A stretch of 64,000 nt of DNA from assembly GCA_017933995.1 (NCBI GenBank), contig JAGBKI010000047.1:25019-89018 (forward strand), written 5' to 3'. The notes under the pieces were generated by a model. It searched no databases. It was not told where the DNA came from and saw only the letters and a program-made list of their open reading frames with translations. This DNA is from Bacteroidaceae bacterium. Lineage in GTDB: Bacteria > Bacteroidota > Bacteroidia > Bacteroidales > Bacteroidaceae. A program made the translations under genes and the position numbers. Numbering within the stretch: the stretch's first letter is position 1; each line of letters begins with the position of its first letter. Positions 44,689-56,300 of this stretch are shown here, piece after piece.

Positions 44689-44712
44689 CCCTTTCTAACA
44701 CAGACTATAACA

Positions 44713-46659
44713 ATGGCAACACTTAATTCCCGCATACCTGAAGGGCCTATCGCCGAAAAATGGACGAACTTCAAGGCCCACCAAAAGCTGGTAAACCCCA
44801 AGAACAAGCGCAAGCTCGACGTCATCATCGTCGGCACAGGTCTGGCCGGTGCTTCCGCCGCCGCCTCGCTCGGCGAAATGGGTTTCCACGTGCTCAACTT
44901 CTGCATTCAGGACTCGCCGCGCCGCGCACACTCCATCGCCGCGCAGGGCGGTATCAACGCCGCCAAGAACTACCAAAACGACGGTGACTCGGTATACCGC
45001 CTCTTCTATGACACCGTGAAGGGCGGCGACTACCGCGCCCGCGAAGCCAACGTTTACCGTCTGGCCGAGGTCAGCGCCAACATCATCGACCAGTGCGTGG
45101 CCCAGGGTGTTCCCTTCGCCCGTGAGTACGGCGGTATGCTCGCCAACCGCTCCTTTGGCGGCGCGCAGGTCAGCCGCACGTTCTACGCCAAGGGCCAGAC
45201 CGGCCAGCAGCTTCTGCTGGGCGCCTACAGCTCGCTGATGTGCCAGGTGAACAAAGGCACCGTGGAACTTTACACCCGCTACGAGATGCTCGACGTCGTG
45301 ATCATCGACGGACGCGCACGCGGCATCATCGCCCGCAACCTCGTCACTGGCAAGTTGGAGCGCTTCGCCGCCCACGCCGTGGTCATCGCCACTGGCGGAT
45401 ACGGCAACACCTACTTCCTCTCCACCAACGCCATGGGCTGCAACTGCTCCGCAGCCATCGCCGCATACCGCAAGGGCGCGCTCTTCGCCAACCCCTCGTA
45501 TGTGCAGATCCACCCCACCTGCATCCCCGTGCACGGTGACAAGCAGTCCAAACTCACCCTGATGTCCGAGTCGCTGCGCAACGACGGACGTATCTGGGTG
45601 CCCAAGAAACTCGAAGACGCGCAGAAACTGCAGCGCGGCGAAATCCAGGGTAAGGATATCCCCGAGGAGGACCGCGACTACTACCTGGAGCGCCGCTACC
45701 CCGCCTTCGGCAACCTCGTGCCGCGCGACGTGGCCAGCCGCGCCGCCAAGGAGCGTTGCGACAAGGGCTACGGCGTGAACAGCACCGGCCTGGCCGTCTT
45801 CCTCGACTTCTCGCAGGCCATCAAGGACTTCGGACGCAAGGAGATTGAGGCGCGCTACGGCAACCTCTTCGACATGTACGAGGAAATCACCGACGAAAGC
45901 CCCTACGAGACCCCCATGCAGATCTTCCCCGCCGTGCACTACACGATGGGCGGCATCTGGGTGGACTACGAACTGATGACCACCGTCAACGGCCTCTTCG
46001 CCATCGGCGAGTGCAACTTCTCCGACCACGGCGCCAACCGCCTCGGCGCCAGCGCCCTGATGCAGGGTCTGGCCGACGGCTACTTCGTGCTGCCCTACAC
46101 CATTCAGAACTACCTCAGCGACCAGATCACCGTGCCGCGCTTCTCCACCGACCTTCCCGAGTTCGACGAGGCCGAGAAGTACGTGCAGGGACGCATCGAC
46201 AAACTCTTCGGCATCGGCGGCAAGCGCTCTGTGGACAGCATCCACAAGGAGCTCGGCCACATCATGTGGGAGTACGTCGGCATGGGCCGCACCAAGGAGG
46301 GTCTGGAGAAAGGCATCGAACTCATCGGCAAGCTGCGCAAGGAGTTCTACGAGAACCTCTTCGTGCCCGGCCAGCAGGACGGTGTGAACGTAGAGCTTGA
46401 GAAAGCCCTGCGCCTCGAAGACTTCCTCCTGATGGGCCAGCTCGTGGCCAACGACGCCCTCCACCGCGAGGAGAGCTGCGGCGGCCACTTCCGCGAGGAG
46501 CACCAGACCGAGGAAGGCGAGGCCAAGCGCGACGACGAGAACTTCTTCTACGTCGGCTGCTGGGAGTACCAGGGCGACGACGCCACCAAGCCCACACTCT
46601 CCAAGGAGCCGCTCAACTACGAAATCATCAAAGTACAAACCCGTAACTACAAGAGCTAA
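44713..46659 (+). CDS. frdA: Fumarate reductase/succinate dehydrogenase flavoprotein subunit
   Basis: Catalytic subunit, 648 residues. FAD-binding Rossmann motif [23 protein letters not shown], the covalent-flavin His region [38 protein letters not shown], and the capping/active-site segments HPTCIP and MGGIWVDYE. The C-terminal [21 protein letters not shown] is typical of SdhA/FrdA proteins of this phylum. Located between frdC and frdB with gaps of 24 and 5 bases. Confidence 0.97.
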   Translation: MATLNSRIPEGPIAEKWTNFKAHQKLVNPKNKRKLDVIIVGTGLAGASAAASLGEMGFHVLNFCIQDSPRRAHSIAAQGGINAAKNYQNDGDSVYRLFYDTVKGGDYRAREANVYRLAEVSANIIDQCVAQGVPFAREYGGMLANRSFGGAQVSRTFYAKGQTGQQLLLGAYSSLMCQVNKGTVELYTRYEMLDVVIIDGRARGIIARNLVTGKLERFAAHAVVIATGGYGNTYFLSTNAMGCNCSAAIAAYRKGALFANPSYVQIHPTCIPVHGDKQSKLTLMSESLRNDGRIWVPKKLEDAQKLQRGEIQGKDIPEEDRDYYLERRYPAFGNLVPRDVASRAAKERCDKGYGVNSTGLAVFLDFSQAIKDFGRKEIEARYGNLFDMYEEITDESPYETPMQIFPAVHYTMGGIWVDYELMTTVNGLFAIGECNFSDHGANRLGASALMQGLADGYFVLPYTIQNYLSDQITVPRFSTDLPEFDEAEKYVQGRIDKLFGIGGKRSVDSIHKELGHIMWEYVGMGRTKEGLEKGIELIGKLRKEFYENLFVPGQQDGVNVELEKALRLEDFLLMGQLVANDALHREESCGGHFREEHQTEEGEAKRDDENFFYVGCWEYQGDDATKPTLSKEPLNYEIIKVQTRNYKS

Positions 46660-46664
46660 AAACC

Positions 46665-47423
<759 letters not shown>

Positions 47424-47442
47424 CATTTCGTTCTATTTTATC

Positions 47443-47482
47443 AAAGGAGCAACCCGAGCAACTTCTTGGGTTGCTCCTTTTC
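47443..47482 (+). terminator. Terminator after frdB
   Basis: Arms AAAGGAGCAACCC (47443-47455) and GGGTTGCTCCTTT (47468-47480), then T-rich sequence. It lies inside the region bounded by frdB-end copies. Confidence 0.85.
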
Positions 47483-47618
47483 TGCATCGGACGATTATGG
47501 TTTCTGGAATTGATGCCATTGGCATCTGATAGGTGTTGTCAGCCATTTCAATGGCAGGATTGCATTGTGCTGTTCTGGATTAACACCTCGGAAGCGCCGA
47601 TAATCTTTTCAGACTTCT

Positions 47619-47648
47619 TTTGTCGCTCTCAATCTTTTTGTATATTTG
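47619..47648 (+). promoter_or_regulatory. Promoter for the PIN toxin-like pair
   Basis: TTTG (47619-47622), 18 bases, TATATTTG (47641-47648), 27 bases before the ATG at 47675. Confidence 0.65.
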
Positions 47649-47674
47649 CAGCAATATTCAATAATTGTTTAGCT

Positions 47675-47917
47675 ATGAGGGCTGCAACATCGCAACACAC
47701 GGTATTAAGCATCGGTCAGCTTCACATACTGGAGATGATGAATAGATGCAGGACAGAGGAGTCTCTTAAGCAGTTGAAAGTACTTCTATTTGATTTCTAT
47801 TCCAAGGAGGCTGTGGCCGAGGCAGACCGTTTATGGGATGCTGGTGTAATCAGTGGAAGCAAAATAGAACAGTGGGGGCAGGAACACATGCGCACCCCCT
47901 ACCTCCATGCCCAATGA
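47675..47917 (+). CDS. Small protein upstream of a PIN toxin, putative antitoxin
   Basis: An 80-residue protein, begins MRAATSQHTVLSIGQLHILEMMN. It has a helical central part (EESLKQLKVLLFDFYSKEAVAEADRLW) and ends GQEHMRTPYLHAQ. I do not recognise a DNA-binding fold or a named antitoxin family. The antitoxin role is inferred from position: its stop overlaps the start of the PIN gene by four bases (ATGA), the usual arrangement in VapBC-type pairs. The frame continues far upstream into frdB territory, but the promoter at 47619-47648 and this ATG define the gene. Confidence 0.65.
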   Translation: MRAATSQHTVLSIGQLHILEMMNRCRTEESLKQLKVLLFDFYSKEAVAEADRLWDAGVISGSKIEQWGQEHMRTPYLHAQ

Positions 47918-48324
47918 GAAGGATTGTTTTAGACACAAACTGCTTGCTGATGTGCGTTCCTTCCAAGAGCCTATACCACGAAGTGTGGAAGGAGTTTGTG
48001 GAAGGAAGGGTTGAGTGGTGTGTGTCTACAGAGATTCTCTCTGAGTATATGGAAATACTGGAGCAGAAGACCAATGCATGGTTTGCAGAAGTCATCGTCA
48101 ATGCCATCGTCAACAACGAACACACCATTAGGATTTCTCCCTCATTCTTTTTCAATCTGATACAAGCCGACCCAGATGACAATAAGTTTGTTGATTGTGC
48201 CGTCGCGGGGAATGCCGAGTACATCGTCTCCAACGATTCACATTTCCGTGTCCTTGAAGAGATAGCATGGCCCAAGCTTCAACTTGTCACCATTCAGGAA
48301 TACATCAAAGAGATTGGCAAATAA
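47914..48324 (+). CDS. PIN-domain protein, VapC-like putative toxin
   Basis: A 136-residue PIN-fold nuclease candidate. MRRIVLDTNCLLMCVPS carries the first catalytic Asp, followed by CVSTEILSEYMEIL (conserved Glu), DPDDNKFVDCAVAGNAEYIVSND (central Asp cluster) and FRVLEEIAWPKLQLVTIQEYI. This is the PIN_3/AF0591-like arrangement of putative toxins that cut RNA. It overlaps the upstream small gene by four bases. Base composition is less GC-rich than the frd genes, consistent with acquisition. Toxin activity is not shown by sequence alone. Confidence 0.85.
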   Translation: MRRIVLDTNCLLMCVPSKSLYHEVWKEFVEGRVEWCVSTEILSEYMEILEQKTNAWFAEVIVNAIVNNEHTIRISPSFFFNLIQADPDDNKFVDCAVAGNAEYIVSNDSHFRVLEEIAWPKLQLVTIQEYIKEIGK

Positions 48325-48476
48325 TCGTGTAACTAATTTAACATTTGAAGCAAGAATCAGACAGTAACAAAAAGTACATCGGGATGCGGCCGCACTGAGT
48401 GTTGCCTGCCCACAGGAACATTTTCGAAAGCCAAGTGCATTACAAGTTTACTTGAACGATGCAGAGGCTAAGAAAA

Positions 48477-48516
48477 GTTTGAGCGAAAGCTCAAACGCTA
48501 TTGGGCGAACGCCCAA
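48477..48516 (+). ncRNA. Twin GNRA-like hairpins, candidate structured RNA
   Basis: GTTTGAGC-GAAA-GCTCAAAC (8 base pairs, GNRA tetraloop) is followed 4 bases later by TTGGGC-GAAC-GCCCAA (6 base pairs). Two stable tetraloop hairpins side by side in AT-rich sequence are unlikely by chance. I cannot assign an RNA family. The strand shown is that on which the loops are GNRA. Confidence 0.4.
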
Positions 48517-48589
48517 CAATTAACAAATAAAAAAACTTACAGGTTAGCGTTCCTGTTCGTACTTATTAAATATAGATTTGAGCTTTTGC

Positions 48590-48740
48590 TCTTGTTCTTA
48601 GAACTTGAATACCGCCAAATCATTCATTCAAAACAAGAACAAGCAGACAAAAGGCTCACGTCGTATAGGCGTGGGCTGTTTTGTGCTTGTTGTTTTGAAT
48701 GGTCACTTGGCGGTAACCAAAGTTCTGATAAGCATCGAAC
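48590..48740. repeat. Long imperfect hairpin before the secreted hypothetical gene
   Basis: The 5' half (AGAACTTGAATACCGCCAAA..., CATTCAAAACAAGAACAAGC, ACAAAAGGCTCACG) pairs with the 3' half (CGTGGGCTGTTTTGTGCTTG, TTGTTTTGAATG, TTGGCGGTAACC.AAAGTTCT). Arms of about 60-65 bases carry small bulges around a short loop near 48661-48668. It ends about 30-50 bases before the ATG at 48768, so it could be part of that gene's leader or a relic mobile element. Confidence 0.7.
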
Positions 48741-48767
48741 GGTTCCTCGCCTATTTATTTTATTAAA

Positions 48768-49349
48768 ATGAAGAAAATATTAGTTTGTATTTCATTGTTG
48801 ATGGCATTTGCCACAATGAATGCTCAAAAGTTAGTCAAATTTAATCTGAAGCCAGATGGTACCTTTCAAACGATTGAAGGAAAAGCGTTTATCGTTGTCG
48901 AATATGAGGGAAAAACGGCTCAAGAACTATATGATATGGTTAAATCAAATGTGTTTACATTATACAATAGCCCTCAACATGTTCTTAACGAGATAGAGCC
49001 TACCAACATAACGATAAGAGCTTTATCAGATGTCCTTTATAGCACATACAAACTTGGTAGTGCCTTTGTTGAATATAGGGCAAAGTATAATCTTGTCTTT
49101 CATTTTAAAGATGGTCGAATCAGAATCGATGCACCTCTCATTGATCGACAACTCAATGTTTCAGCAACGGCAGCAGCTATGCCTAAGACGTTTAAGAGTC
49201 TAGTTGGCTGTTGGTTCGAAAAGGATGGGAGTGTTAAAAAGAAAAAGCAAGACAAGGTGTCCAAAATAGAAACCATTCTCAATTACCCCATAAATTATCT
49301 TCTTGGTAGTTTATCTAGAAAAACATCAGAAGTAGAAGAAGGATGGTAA
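48768..49349 (+). CDS. Secreted hypothetical protein (DUF4468-like?)
   Basis: A 193-residue exported protein. Signal peptide MKKILVCISLLMAFATMNAQ with cleavage after NAQ. The mature part (FIVVEYEGKTAQELYDMVKSNV, VEYRAKYNLVFHFKDGRIRIDAP) is reminiscent of the DUF4468/TBP-like-fold proteins of Bacteroidetes, but I am not certain. The C-terminal third is lysine-rich (KKKKQDKVSKIE). It is markedly AT-richer than the flanking core genes, in keeping with the rest of the 47.4-49.5 kb island. Confidence 0.75.
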   Translation: MKKILVCISLLMAFATMNAQKLVKFNLKPDGTFQTIEGKAFIVVEYEGKTAQELYDMVKSNVFTLYNSPQHVLNEIEPTNITIRALSDVLYSTYKLGSAFVEYRAKYNLVFHFKDGRIRIDAPLIDRQLNVSATAAAMPKTFKSLVGCWFEKDGSVKKKKQDKVSKIETILNYPINYLLGSLSRKTSEVEEGW

Positions 49350-49363
49350 TACCAATTAGAATA

Positions 49364-49433
49364 GCAAGACCATCGCCCACATCACATCGCACGCCTCAAT
49401 CGCAAATTCCTCGAAGCGAAGTTAGCCGATTAG
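49364..49433 (+). pseudogene. Remnant of a frdB 3' end (copy 2)
   Basis: 49392-49433 reads R L N R K F L E A K L A D stop. The intact frdB ends [13 protein letters not shown] stop. Of 42 bases 11 differ, mostly at synonymous positions, so this tail seems to come from a homologous frdB of another lineage rather than a recent copy. Traces (ACCATCGCC.ACATC) extend the match back to about 49364 with a small insertion. It is embedded in a hairpin (GAAGCGAAGTTAGCCGA with TCGGCTAATTTTGCTTC). Confidence 0.75.
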
Positions 49434-49525
49434 TCGGCTAATTTTGCTTCACGAACCGCGCGGGCGACCGTCAGCCCGCTGCGCGTAAGTGCAGCGAGAC
49501 TGGGAAGCACAAAAGTGCGGAGAGT

Positions 49526-49546
49526 AAGGCAATACTGGCCGACTAA
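49526..49546 (+). repeat. Direct repeat of the frdB 3' end (copy 3)
   Basis: 21 bases identical to 47403-47423 except one (A to T), including the stop codon. It is followed by a terminator (49568-49601), the likely original frdB terminator. With 47403-47423 it brackets the island like attachment-site repeats. Confidence 0.75.
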
Positions 49547-49567
49547 GGAGAACTTTGCATTCAACAC

Positions 49568-49601
49568 AAAGCGCCCCGGACGAATTGTTCGGGGCGCTTT
49601 T
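49568..49601. terminator. Two-way terminator between the frd region and hsp20
   Basis: AAAGCGCCCCG and CGGGGCGCTTTT arms around GACGAATTGTT, A-rich before and T-rich after, so it can act on both strands. hsp20 converges on it from the right. Confidence 0.85.
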
Positions 49602-49626
49602 GTGTTTGTACATGTCTCAAAGAACC

Positions 49627-50061
49627 TTACAGCACTTCGATGTGGCGTTTCAACGGAGTTTTCTCTGCGGGCTGTAGCTTCGGCAAGGTCACAGTGAGCA
49701 CGCCGTCTGCCACACGGGCTGCAATGTTGTCCTTCTCTATATCCTCGGGCAAGATGAGAGTCTGCTGGAACTTAGTGTAGCTGAACTCGCGGCGCAAGTA
49801 TCGGGGTTTTTCCTGCTCTTCAGTCTGCTCTTGTTTCTTTTCAAGCTGGATGACCAGATTTCCATCTTCATCAAGATGGATGTTAAAGTCGTCCTTGTTC
49901 ATTCCGGGTGCGGCAACCTCCACACGGTATTCTTTGTCAGCCTCTATCACATTGATGGCAGGGGCGGTAGTACTGTTGCGTCGAGGCATCGTGGCATCAA
50001 AAAAGTCGTCGAAGATGCTGGGAAGCCAATTGGTCGGGTAGTTTCTGCGAATGGTTGTCAT
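49627..50061 (-). CDS. Small heat shock protein, Hsp20/alpha-crystallin family
   Basis: ATP-independent chaperone of 144 residues. The N terminus has SIFDDFFDATMPRR. The alpha-crystallin domain covers about residues 35-130 (APAINVIEADKEYRVEVAAPGMNKDDFNIHLDEDGNLVIQ, YLRREFSYTKFQQTLILPEDIE). The signature AxxxDGVLTVTLPK is present, with a short C-terminal tail after it. Length and features are typical. The upstream 270 bases contain no repeats other than the terminator of the giant gene. Confidence 0.95.
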   Translation of the reverse strand: MTTIRRNYPTNWLPSIFDDFFDATMPRRNSTTAPAINVIEADKEYRVEVAAPGMNKDDFNIHLDEDGNLVIQLEKKQEQTEEQEKPRYLRREFSYTKFQQTLILPEDIEKDNIAARVADGVLTVTLPKLQPAEKTPLKRHIEVL

Positions 50062-50254
50062 AGTTGTTTTGTTTTTAAGTTTTGTTGTTTGTTTTCTTGT
50101 TCGCTGCCGCTATCTTACGACTGTCGGCACCCAATAAAAAGCAACCGCCGTGCCAGCGCGAGAAAAGCCCCCACGCCCGCCAAATTGGCAGAAAATAAAA
50201 CTGTAGACCGACAAAATGTCAGCGAATAAGGGGAGTCTCGACCATTATCAACAC

Positions 50255-50290
50255 AAAATCCCCCGCTGCCGGTCGGCAGCGGGGGATTTT
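50255..50290. terminator. Terminator after the giant M60 gene
   Basis: Perfect 16-base arms AAAATCCCCCGCTGCC and GGCAGCGGGGGATTTT around GGTC, with T-run on the leftward strand's exit. Confidence 0.85.
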
Positions 50291-50302
50291 AGGGTTTTCT
50301 AT

Positions 50303-50336
50303 GATTTCTATAGTTTCTATAGTTTCTATTCCTCTT
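50303..50336. repeat. 9-base units TTTCTATAG at the 3' end of the giant gene
   Basis: TTTCTATGA, TTTCTATAG, TTTCTATAG, TTTCTATTC in tandem, touching the stop codon region. A single-arm member of the short-unit repeat class. Confidence 0.8.
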
Positions 50337-53300
50337 AGAACTTCACCTTCTTGCCTCCGACGATGTAGATGTGGCCGCGCTGGGGCTGGGTGACGCGGCG
50401 GCCCTGGAGGTCGAAGATCTGGTCGGCGGGCGCGGCTGTGAGGTTGCCGTCGGCGTCGAGCGTGCCGATGGCCGTCACAGCTTCGCCTTCCTCGAACATA
50501 ACGGTGAACTGGCGCACGGCGGCACCGGTGGCTTCAAGGTAGACGCGGAACGGGGTGATGGTGCTGGCGGCGGTGGTGCTCTGGAACTTGGTGCCGGCAC
50601 CGTTCAGTTTGTAATAGCCCGTGCCAATGGTGCCGCCGGTGAAGGAACCGTGGAGCGTGGCCTGCGAGCCGATGGCATCAACCGGGGTACCACACATTTT
50701 GCGATTCACATTGTTGAGCGTGAAGTCCCAGGCCGTCACGTTGTCCTTGATGATGACGGGTGTGCCGGCGGGTATCTCGGCCTCGGTGCTGGTGAACTTC
50801 ATCGTGCCGCCGTCGCGCCCCGTGAGTTCGTAGACGGTGACGTCGTAGCCCAAATCAGTGAAGTCGGCCTTGCTGAAGGCGAAGGGCAGGCAGACGGAGT
50901 TGTAGCCCGCGCTCTTGCCGCTGCGGCCGTAGACGACGTTCTGAGCCTTCACGGGAACATTGGCAGGCGTCGGGATGAAGAAGTTCACCTTGTCGGTGAT
51001 GACCATCTTCCAGGCGGTGTTGTAGCTGTCGTCGCCCGAAGCGTCGGTGTAGCGGTAAATGTAGTTCTCGCGGTTTGCCCACACGCCGCTGTTGCTGACA
51101 TTGATGGTGGCTACGACATTGTTCACGCCGGGCTGCACGTCGCTGTCGTCGAAGTCGCCGAGGAGCGTACCCTTGGTGGCGTTGGTGCCGAGCACGCCGC
51201 TGAGGCTGGTGTAGTCGCTGGGCTGCTTGCCGGACGTGTTGTAGGTGGTCACGTCGGAAGCGGAGCGGTAGATATTCAGCGTGGCGTAGTATTTGCCCGT
51301 GTTGGAAAGGATGAGGTCCTTGTCGTTACCAAGGCTGGCCACGAGGGTGTAGGTGCCGTTGCCAAGGCCGGTGGCGATGGCGCTGCTGACGGTGAACTCG
51401 TTGGTGCAGGCCAGCCATACGAGGTCGCCATTAGCGTCGTAAATCTTGTAGCCCACGGCGCCGCTACCTGTGACGGAGACGGTGGTGCCGCTGACGGCGT
51501 AACTGAGGTTGTCGGCCTCGTTCTTGCCATTGAACGTGTTGTAGGTGCCGGTAGAGCCAGCGCCGTATTGTGCGGCGGTGTTGGCGTACTGCTTGGTGGT
51601 GCCGATGAGTGTGGGGTCGTACTTCGTACACTCGTTCTCGGCGGTGATTTCGAGCAGTTCGCCCGTATCGTTGATGAAGAGGATGCCGGGAGCCTTGTTG
51701 GGCTGGCTGTGCATCAGGTTAATCAGGTCGGTCAGGCGCGCCTCGTCGTCACTGTCACCTCGGATAGGCATCTTGATGTAGTAGCCACGATAGTCGTTGA
51801 GGCAGTAGAGGCCGGAAGCCGGAACGTCGGCAAAGTCGATGTTGTAGTCGTCGGTAAAGCTCAGGCCGGACTTCTTGATTTCGTCGGCATAGGCGAAGAA
51901 GCCCCAAGCCTTAAAGAACTCGTAGAGGTCGGTCTCAGAGGCGAGTGTTGCCGCCCTGGCAAGGCGCAGGTAGTCGTTGTAGTAGTAGGACGGGCTTGAC
52001 GTGGTTGTGCCTTTGACGATACCGCCCAGTTCCACCATCTTGGAGACGAAGCGCGGGAAGAAACCGTCGTCGTCCTTGAGGTGGAAGTAGAGCCACAGCT
52101 GGTAAATAATCTTGTTGGTGAGCCAAATGGCAAGGTCGCTATCTTCCTTGTCGTAGAACGAGCCGCCGGAATTGTAGGCACGCATATAGTCCACCCAGGT
52201 GTAGCCCTTGTTGAAATAGTCGATGAGGTAGCGGATGGCCGCGCCACGGCTGGTGCGGTAGCCCCAGATGTGGTTCACAATCTGCGCCAGGCCGTTGTTG
52301 GACGACTCGGTGCCGCCGGTGTAGTTGTAGGGATTCTGGTGGCCATGGCCTTCCTCGTGTTCGATGACCCACTGCTGGCCACCCTCGGTGCCGCTGTAGA
52401 GCAGGGCGTTGTAGTTGAACACACCGTTGGAGGTGATGTGGCTGTTCTGCATGGAAACACGTCCGTAGGCACCGCCAATGAGGGCGCTCCAGTTGTCGTA
52501 ACCGTCGCTGGCGTAGTCAGAAACAATCATCACGGGCTTGTAGTAGCCGTCATAGAAGCGCGTGGTCATCAGGTTCTCCTCGGTCACGAAGACGTAGTCC
52601 CAGATGTTGAGCACGCCGGTGATGTTTTCCGTGTCCTTCACGCGGTCGAGGTAGGTGTTGAAGAGCGTGTGGTTGGACTTGATGTGCAGGTAGGTGTCGC
52701 TGAACATGTTGTTGGTGAGCCACAGCCAGTCGTTGTTGGTGTGGCCGCGCCGCATGTCGAACGTGCCGTTGCAGGTGCCGCCCGCAATCTGTATCTTGAT
52801 GTCGGGATAGGTGCTGAGCGCCTTATCGGTGTTGGTGCAGTTGTATGTGATGAAGATTTCACAGTCGGCACCGGCCAGAATCTTGTTGCACCCACGGTGC
52901 AGGGCTATTTGCGAACCCGCAAGCCCCAGGTCGCTCACCAGTTCGGCATAGAGGTGGCCGTCGCTGTCGGCCACGTCGGCATCCACAAGCAGGTAAGCGT
53001 ATTCGTTTGACTTGAGGCGGATGCCTGTGGGCTGGTGGAGGCGGCTGAACGAGCCGAATTGGAGTTTGCTGCTCCAGACACCAGGTTCGGAGAATACGTC
53101 GTAGTCGTGGATGCGGAAGTCCTTCTCATAGTGGTTCCAGACGGCGTTGCTGTTCCAAGTGTCGTTCTTGACGTGCACACCCATCTCCTGTAACATCGTG
53201 GGCAGGGCGCTCATGGCCGAACGCAATTGCGCGTCGGTTTTGGAGGCGTATTCACTCTTCAGTTGCGTGCAGGCAGCGTCGTCAAAGAAGGTGGCGAGGG

Positions 53301-56300
53301 TCGAAGTGTAGTCCGTGGACGACTGGAGTTCGGCAATTTGGGCTTTCTCCTCGTCGGTCAAGGTGACGTTCTCAAGAATCCAGTAGTTGGCGCCTGCGTC
53401 CCATTCCCATGAAACGACGGCATTGCTCCCATCGCAGTGGAAGCCCCAGCGCTTAACGCCTGAACCATAGTTTAAGTACGCTCCAGTGGTTGAGACAAAG
53501 GCAAACGTCGTCTGACCGGCGGAGTTGGTGGAGGTGCCGCCGAGGGCGAAGTTGATGGAGGACGTCGAAGTGGCAGTCGTCCAGTCCTGCGACGCGCCCG
53601 TACGCGTGTCCTGGATGTACTGGCCGGTCATCGCGTTCCTGAACCTGTAGTTGTCGCCCGACTTGATTATCTGCCACACCTGGCTATAGCTTTCTTCGTC
53701 GTATGCGCCGGTCGACACCGTGCCGTACACATCCACCATCGTGCGGCTGCCGTCACGGTAGTTGTTGATGAGGCGGTAGTAGTTGCCGCTGGTGATGCTG
53801 GTGGCATAGGTCTTGGTCTGGGCCGAGGAGGGCGTGAACTCTTCGAGATACCACTCCGTGCCGGTGCCGTCGTACGACCAGCCTATGGCCGTCGAGCCGT
53901 TGTCGGCCAGGAACGTGCGGGTGTTGCCCGACGTGGGCAGCGAACTCGACGTGGAGATGCGGTAGTATTGCACGCCGTCGGCACCGGTGCTGGAGGGGAA
54001 GAAGTAGATGTTTGAATTGCTTGTGCTTGCCCCTGCCGAAGTCAGGCTGATGGAGTTGATGTAGCAGCTGTAGCCGGAATTCTTGGCACGCAGGTAAGAA
54101 TAGGAGTTGGACGGTTTCGTAATTGTCCACTGCTGGGCCGAGGAAGTGTTGTCAAGCGCAGCCGTGCCGAGTGCGGAGGCCGACGTGGCGACAAGGGCGC
54201 GCCCTGTCTTGCGGTTCACAAGGCGGTAGGTCTTCGACGTGCTCCAAGTGGTGCCAGCGTTGTCTTTGAGCGAGGTTGTGGCAGCCAGGGAAGCCTCGAC
54301 CGGCGAGAAGCAGATGCGGCTGCCCACGTCGGTGCTGGTCCAGAAGGCAAGCGTTGTGCCCCCGCCGTAGTTACTCATGTAATTGCTCTCGCCCTTGCGC
54401 GCAAGCAAACCGCCAAGGCCGTCCTCGGTAATTGTCCAGTGCGTGTTGTAGTCGGACGAAAGACCGGCCTCCATTTCCATGTGGGGGTAGGTGGTGCCGC
54501 CGTCTCCCGTGAGCGCAACGCTGGTCAGGATGTAGTCGCTACCGGCTGAATTGTTGTAGATTTTGTAGCCGATGAACGGGTTACCCACGAAAGCCCACTG
54601 GTATTGCTTTTTTGTTGTAGTATTGGAAGAAACCGACGTCTGGTTCAACGTCAGATTCGTATTGGTGGTGCGTGTGGCGTACAGATACTTGTTATCCCCA
54701 TCGCGCATACTCAGGTAGAACCACTTGGCCGTAGCATAACTTGCGGAGGGCACAATCTGGTAATTGGGCGTCAGCGTGCAGGTGATGGTCACCTCCTCGG
54801 CACTGCCAACAGTGCCTGAAATCAGTTTTTCGGGGAAGTCGTAGACCACGCCGGAGGGTTTGGCGTGCAGGTCGGGATACTTGCTGCCCGGCGTCACTTC
54901 GTTTTCTTCGCGCAGCCACTCGGTGTCTCCGTATTTATATATATAGGTGACGGCCACCTTCTCTGTGGCGGTGTAGGTCACGGTGATGGCCGTGCCGTCC
55001 AAAGTGACTTCGACGCTGTAGCCCTCAACGCTGACGGGCGTGATGCCCTTGCCGCCGTTGAGCGCGGAGGTGATGAGGGCGGCGGGGTAGTAGGTGGTGA
55101 TGCCCGTGGTGAAGTTCACGTCAAGGAACGTGACGCTCTTCGCGGCGTCGGAGGGCGCGCCTACATAGTTGATGGTGTAGTTCAGTTCGGCGTTGCCCTC
55201 ATATTTATATATAGCGTTGTAGGCCACCCATTCGTTCTCCTTGTCGAGTGTGCCGGCTTCGATGAAGTGGACGCAGTTGCCACCGTCGTTGTTGCTCGGC
55301 CAGAACATAATGGCGGGGTTGGTGTAAGACGAACCGTTGCTCAAGCCTATGTCGTCGCCGTTCACTTGTACAACCCAAGGCGAGCCCTGCTTGGAGGGGT
55401 TTTCGGCGGAAGCCTTGAATGTGGCCCGGCTTGCGTCGGTGATGTCGGTGGCGAGCACGGCGCGGCGGGCATTGTCCGAGCCATATTCGGTGACGAAGCG
55501 CTGCGAGCCGACGTTGTAGATGTACCAGTTCTGCGAATAGATGAAGGCGAACTGCTGGTTGGGGTCGCTTGTGGAAACGGCAATGTCGGTCGTCGTGTCG
55601 CCGTACTTCTTGGTGTCGGCCATATAGATGGCACCGTCCACGGTCGGGGCGCTGGAGTTGTAGTACCACGCGCCGCGCCCGGTGTCCCATGCCTCCACGA
55701 CGTAGGTCTTGCTGGAACTGGGCATCGTTCGGTCGCTGATGGCCGAGGTGTGGAAAGCCGTGATAGCGGCGTTCACCGCGTTGATCTTGGCAAGTGTAGG
55801 CGTGCCGCTGCCCCATGCGGCGGCGGCTGCCTCCAGGTTGGCATAGGGCGTGGAGGATTCATGCGGATAGCCCACCGTAGCGCTAAGAGCCAGCTGCGTG
55901 TCAGCGATGTACTGCTGCTCGTAGGCTTGCACGGCAGCGTATGCGGCGGTGAGGTCGGCGGTACCGGCTATGCCTATCTGCAGGCAGTTGCCTTCGTCGC
56001 CTGTACTGTTCCAGGAGTAGACACCCGTGCCGCCCGTTGAAAGGTTTATTTGGTAGTCGCCCACCTGAAGCACGGAGGGGTAGGTTGTGGCGTAAGTTCC
56101 ATTAGTGCTGGCCAATAATGTTACCAGGCCGTCCGCGTTTGGCGTGCTGGAGACCGAGATGGTGGAACTGCTCCCTTCGGCGTTGCGGGCAAACAGCCCC
56201 GTCCCCACGTTGTAAAGGTAAGTGCCCAGCAAGCCTTTGATGAAGGCAAACTGGAAGCGCGTGTCCGAGGCGTCGAACGTCACGGTGTTGCTCGTAGCCT

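Larger units (their letters stand above)
48325..48767. other. Gap with structured-RNA candidates
   Basis: About 440 bases between the PIN gene and a secreted hypothetical. It has no credible gene but holds three strong hairpins (48477-48496, 48501-48516 and about 48590-48740, listed separately). A frame at 48586-48771 lies wholly inside the long hairpin and is not considered coding. Confidence 0.6.

Noticed and set aside
48586-48771. 61-residue open frame before the secreted hypothetical gene
   Set aside because: It lies entirely inside a long inverted repeat, so the peptide is a by-product of the hairpin.
47424-49525. Complete integrative element
   Set aside because: No integrase, recombinase or replication gene is present, so only a non-autonomous or decayed insertion can be claimed.
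49515-49697. 60-residue open frame after the island
   Set aside because: It covers the frdB-end repeat, the terminator and the antisense end of hsp20, so it is not a gene.
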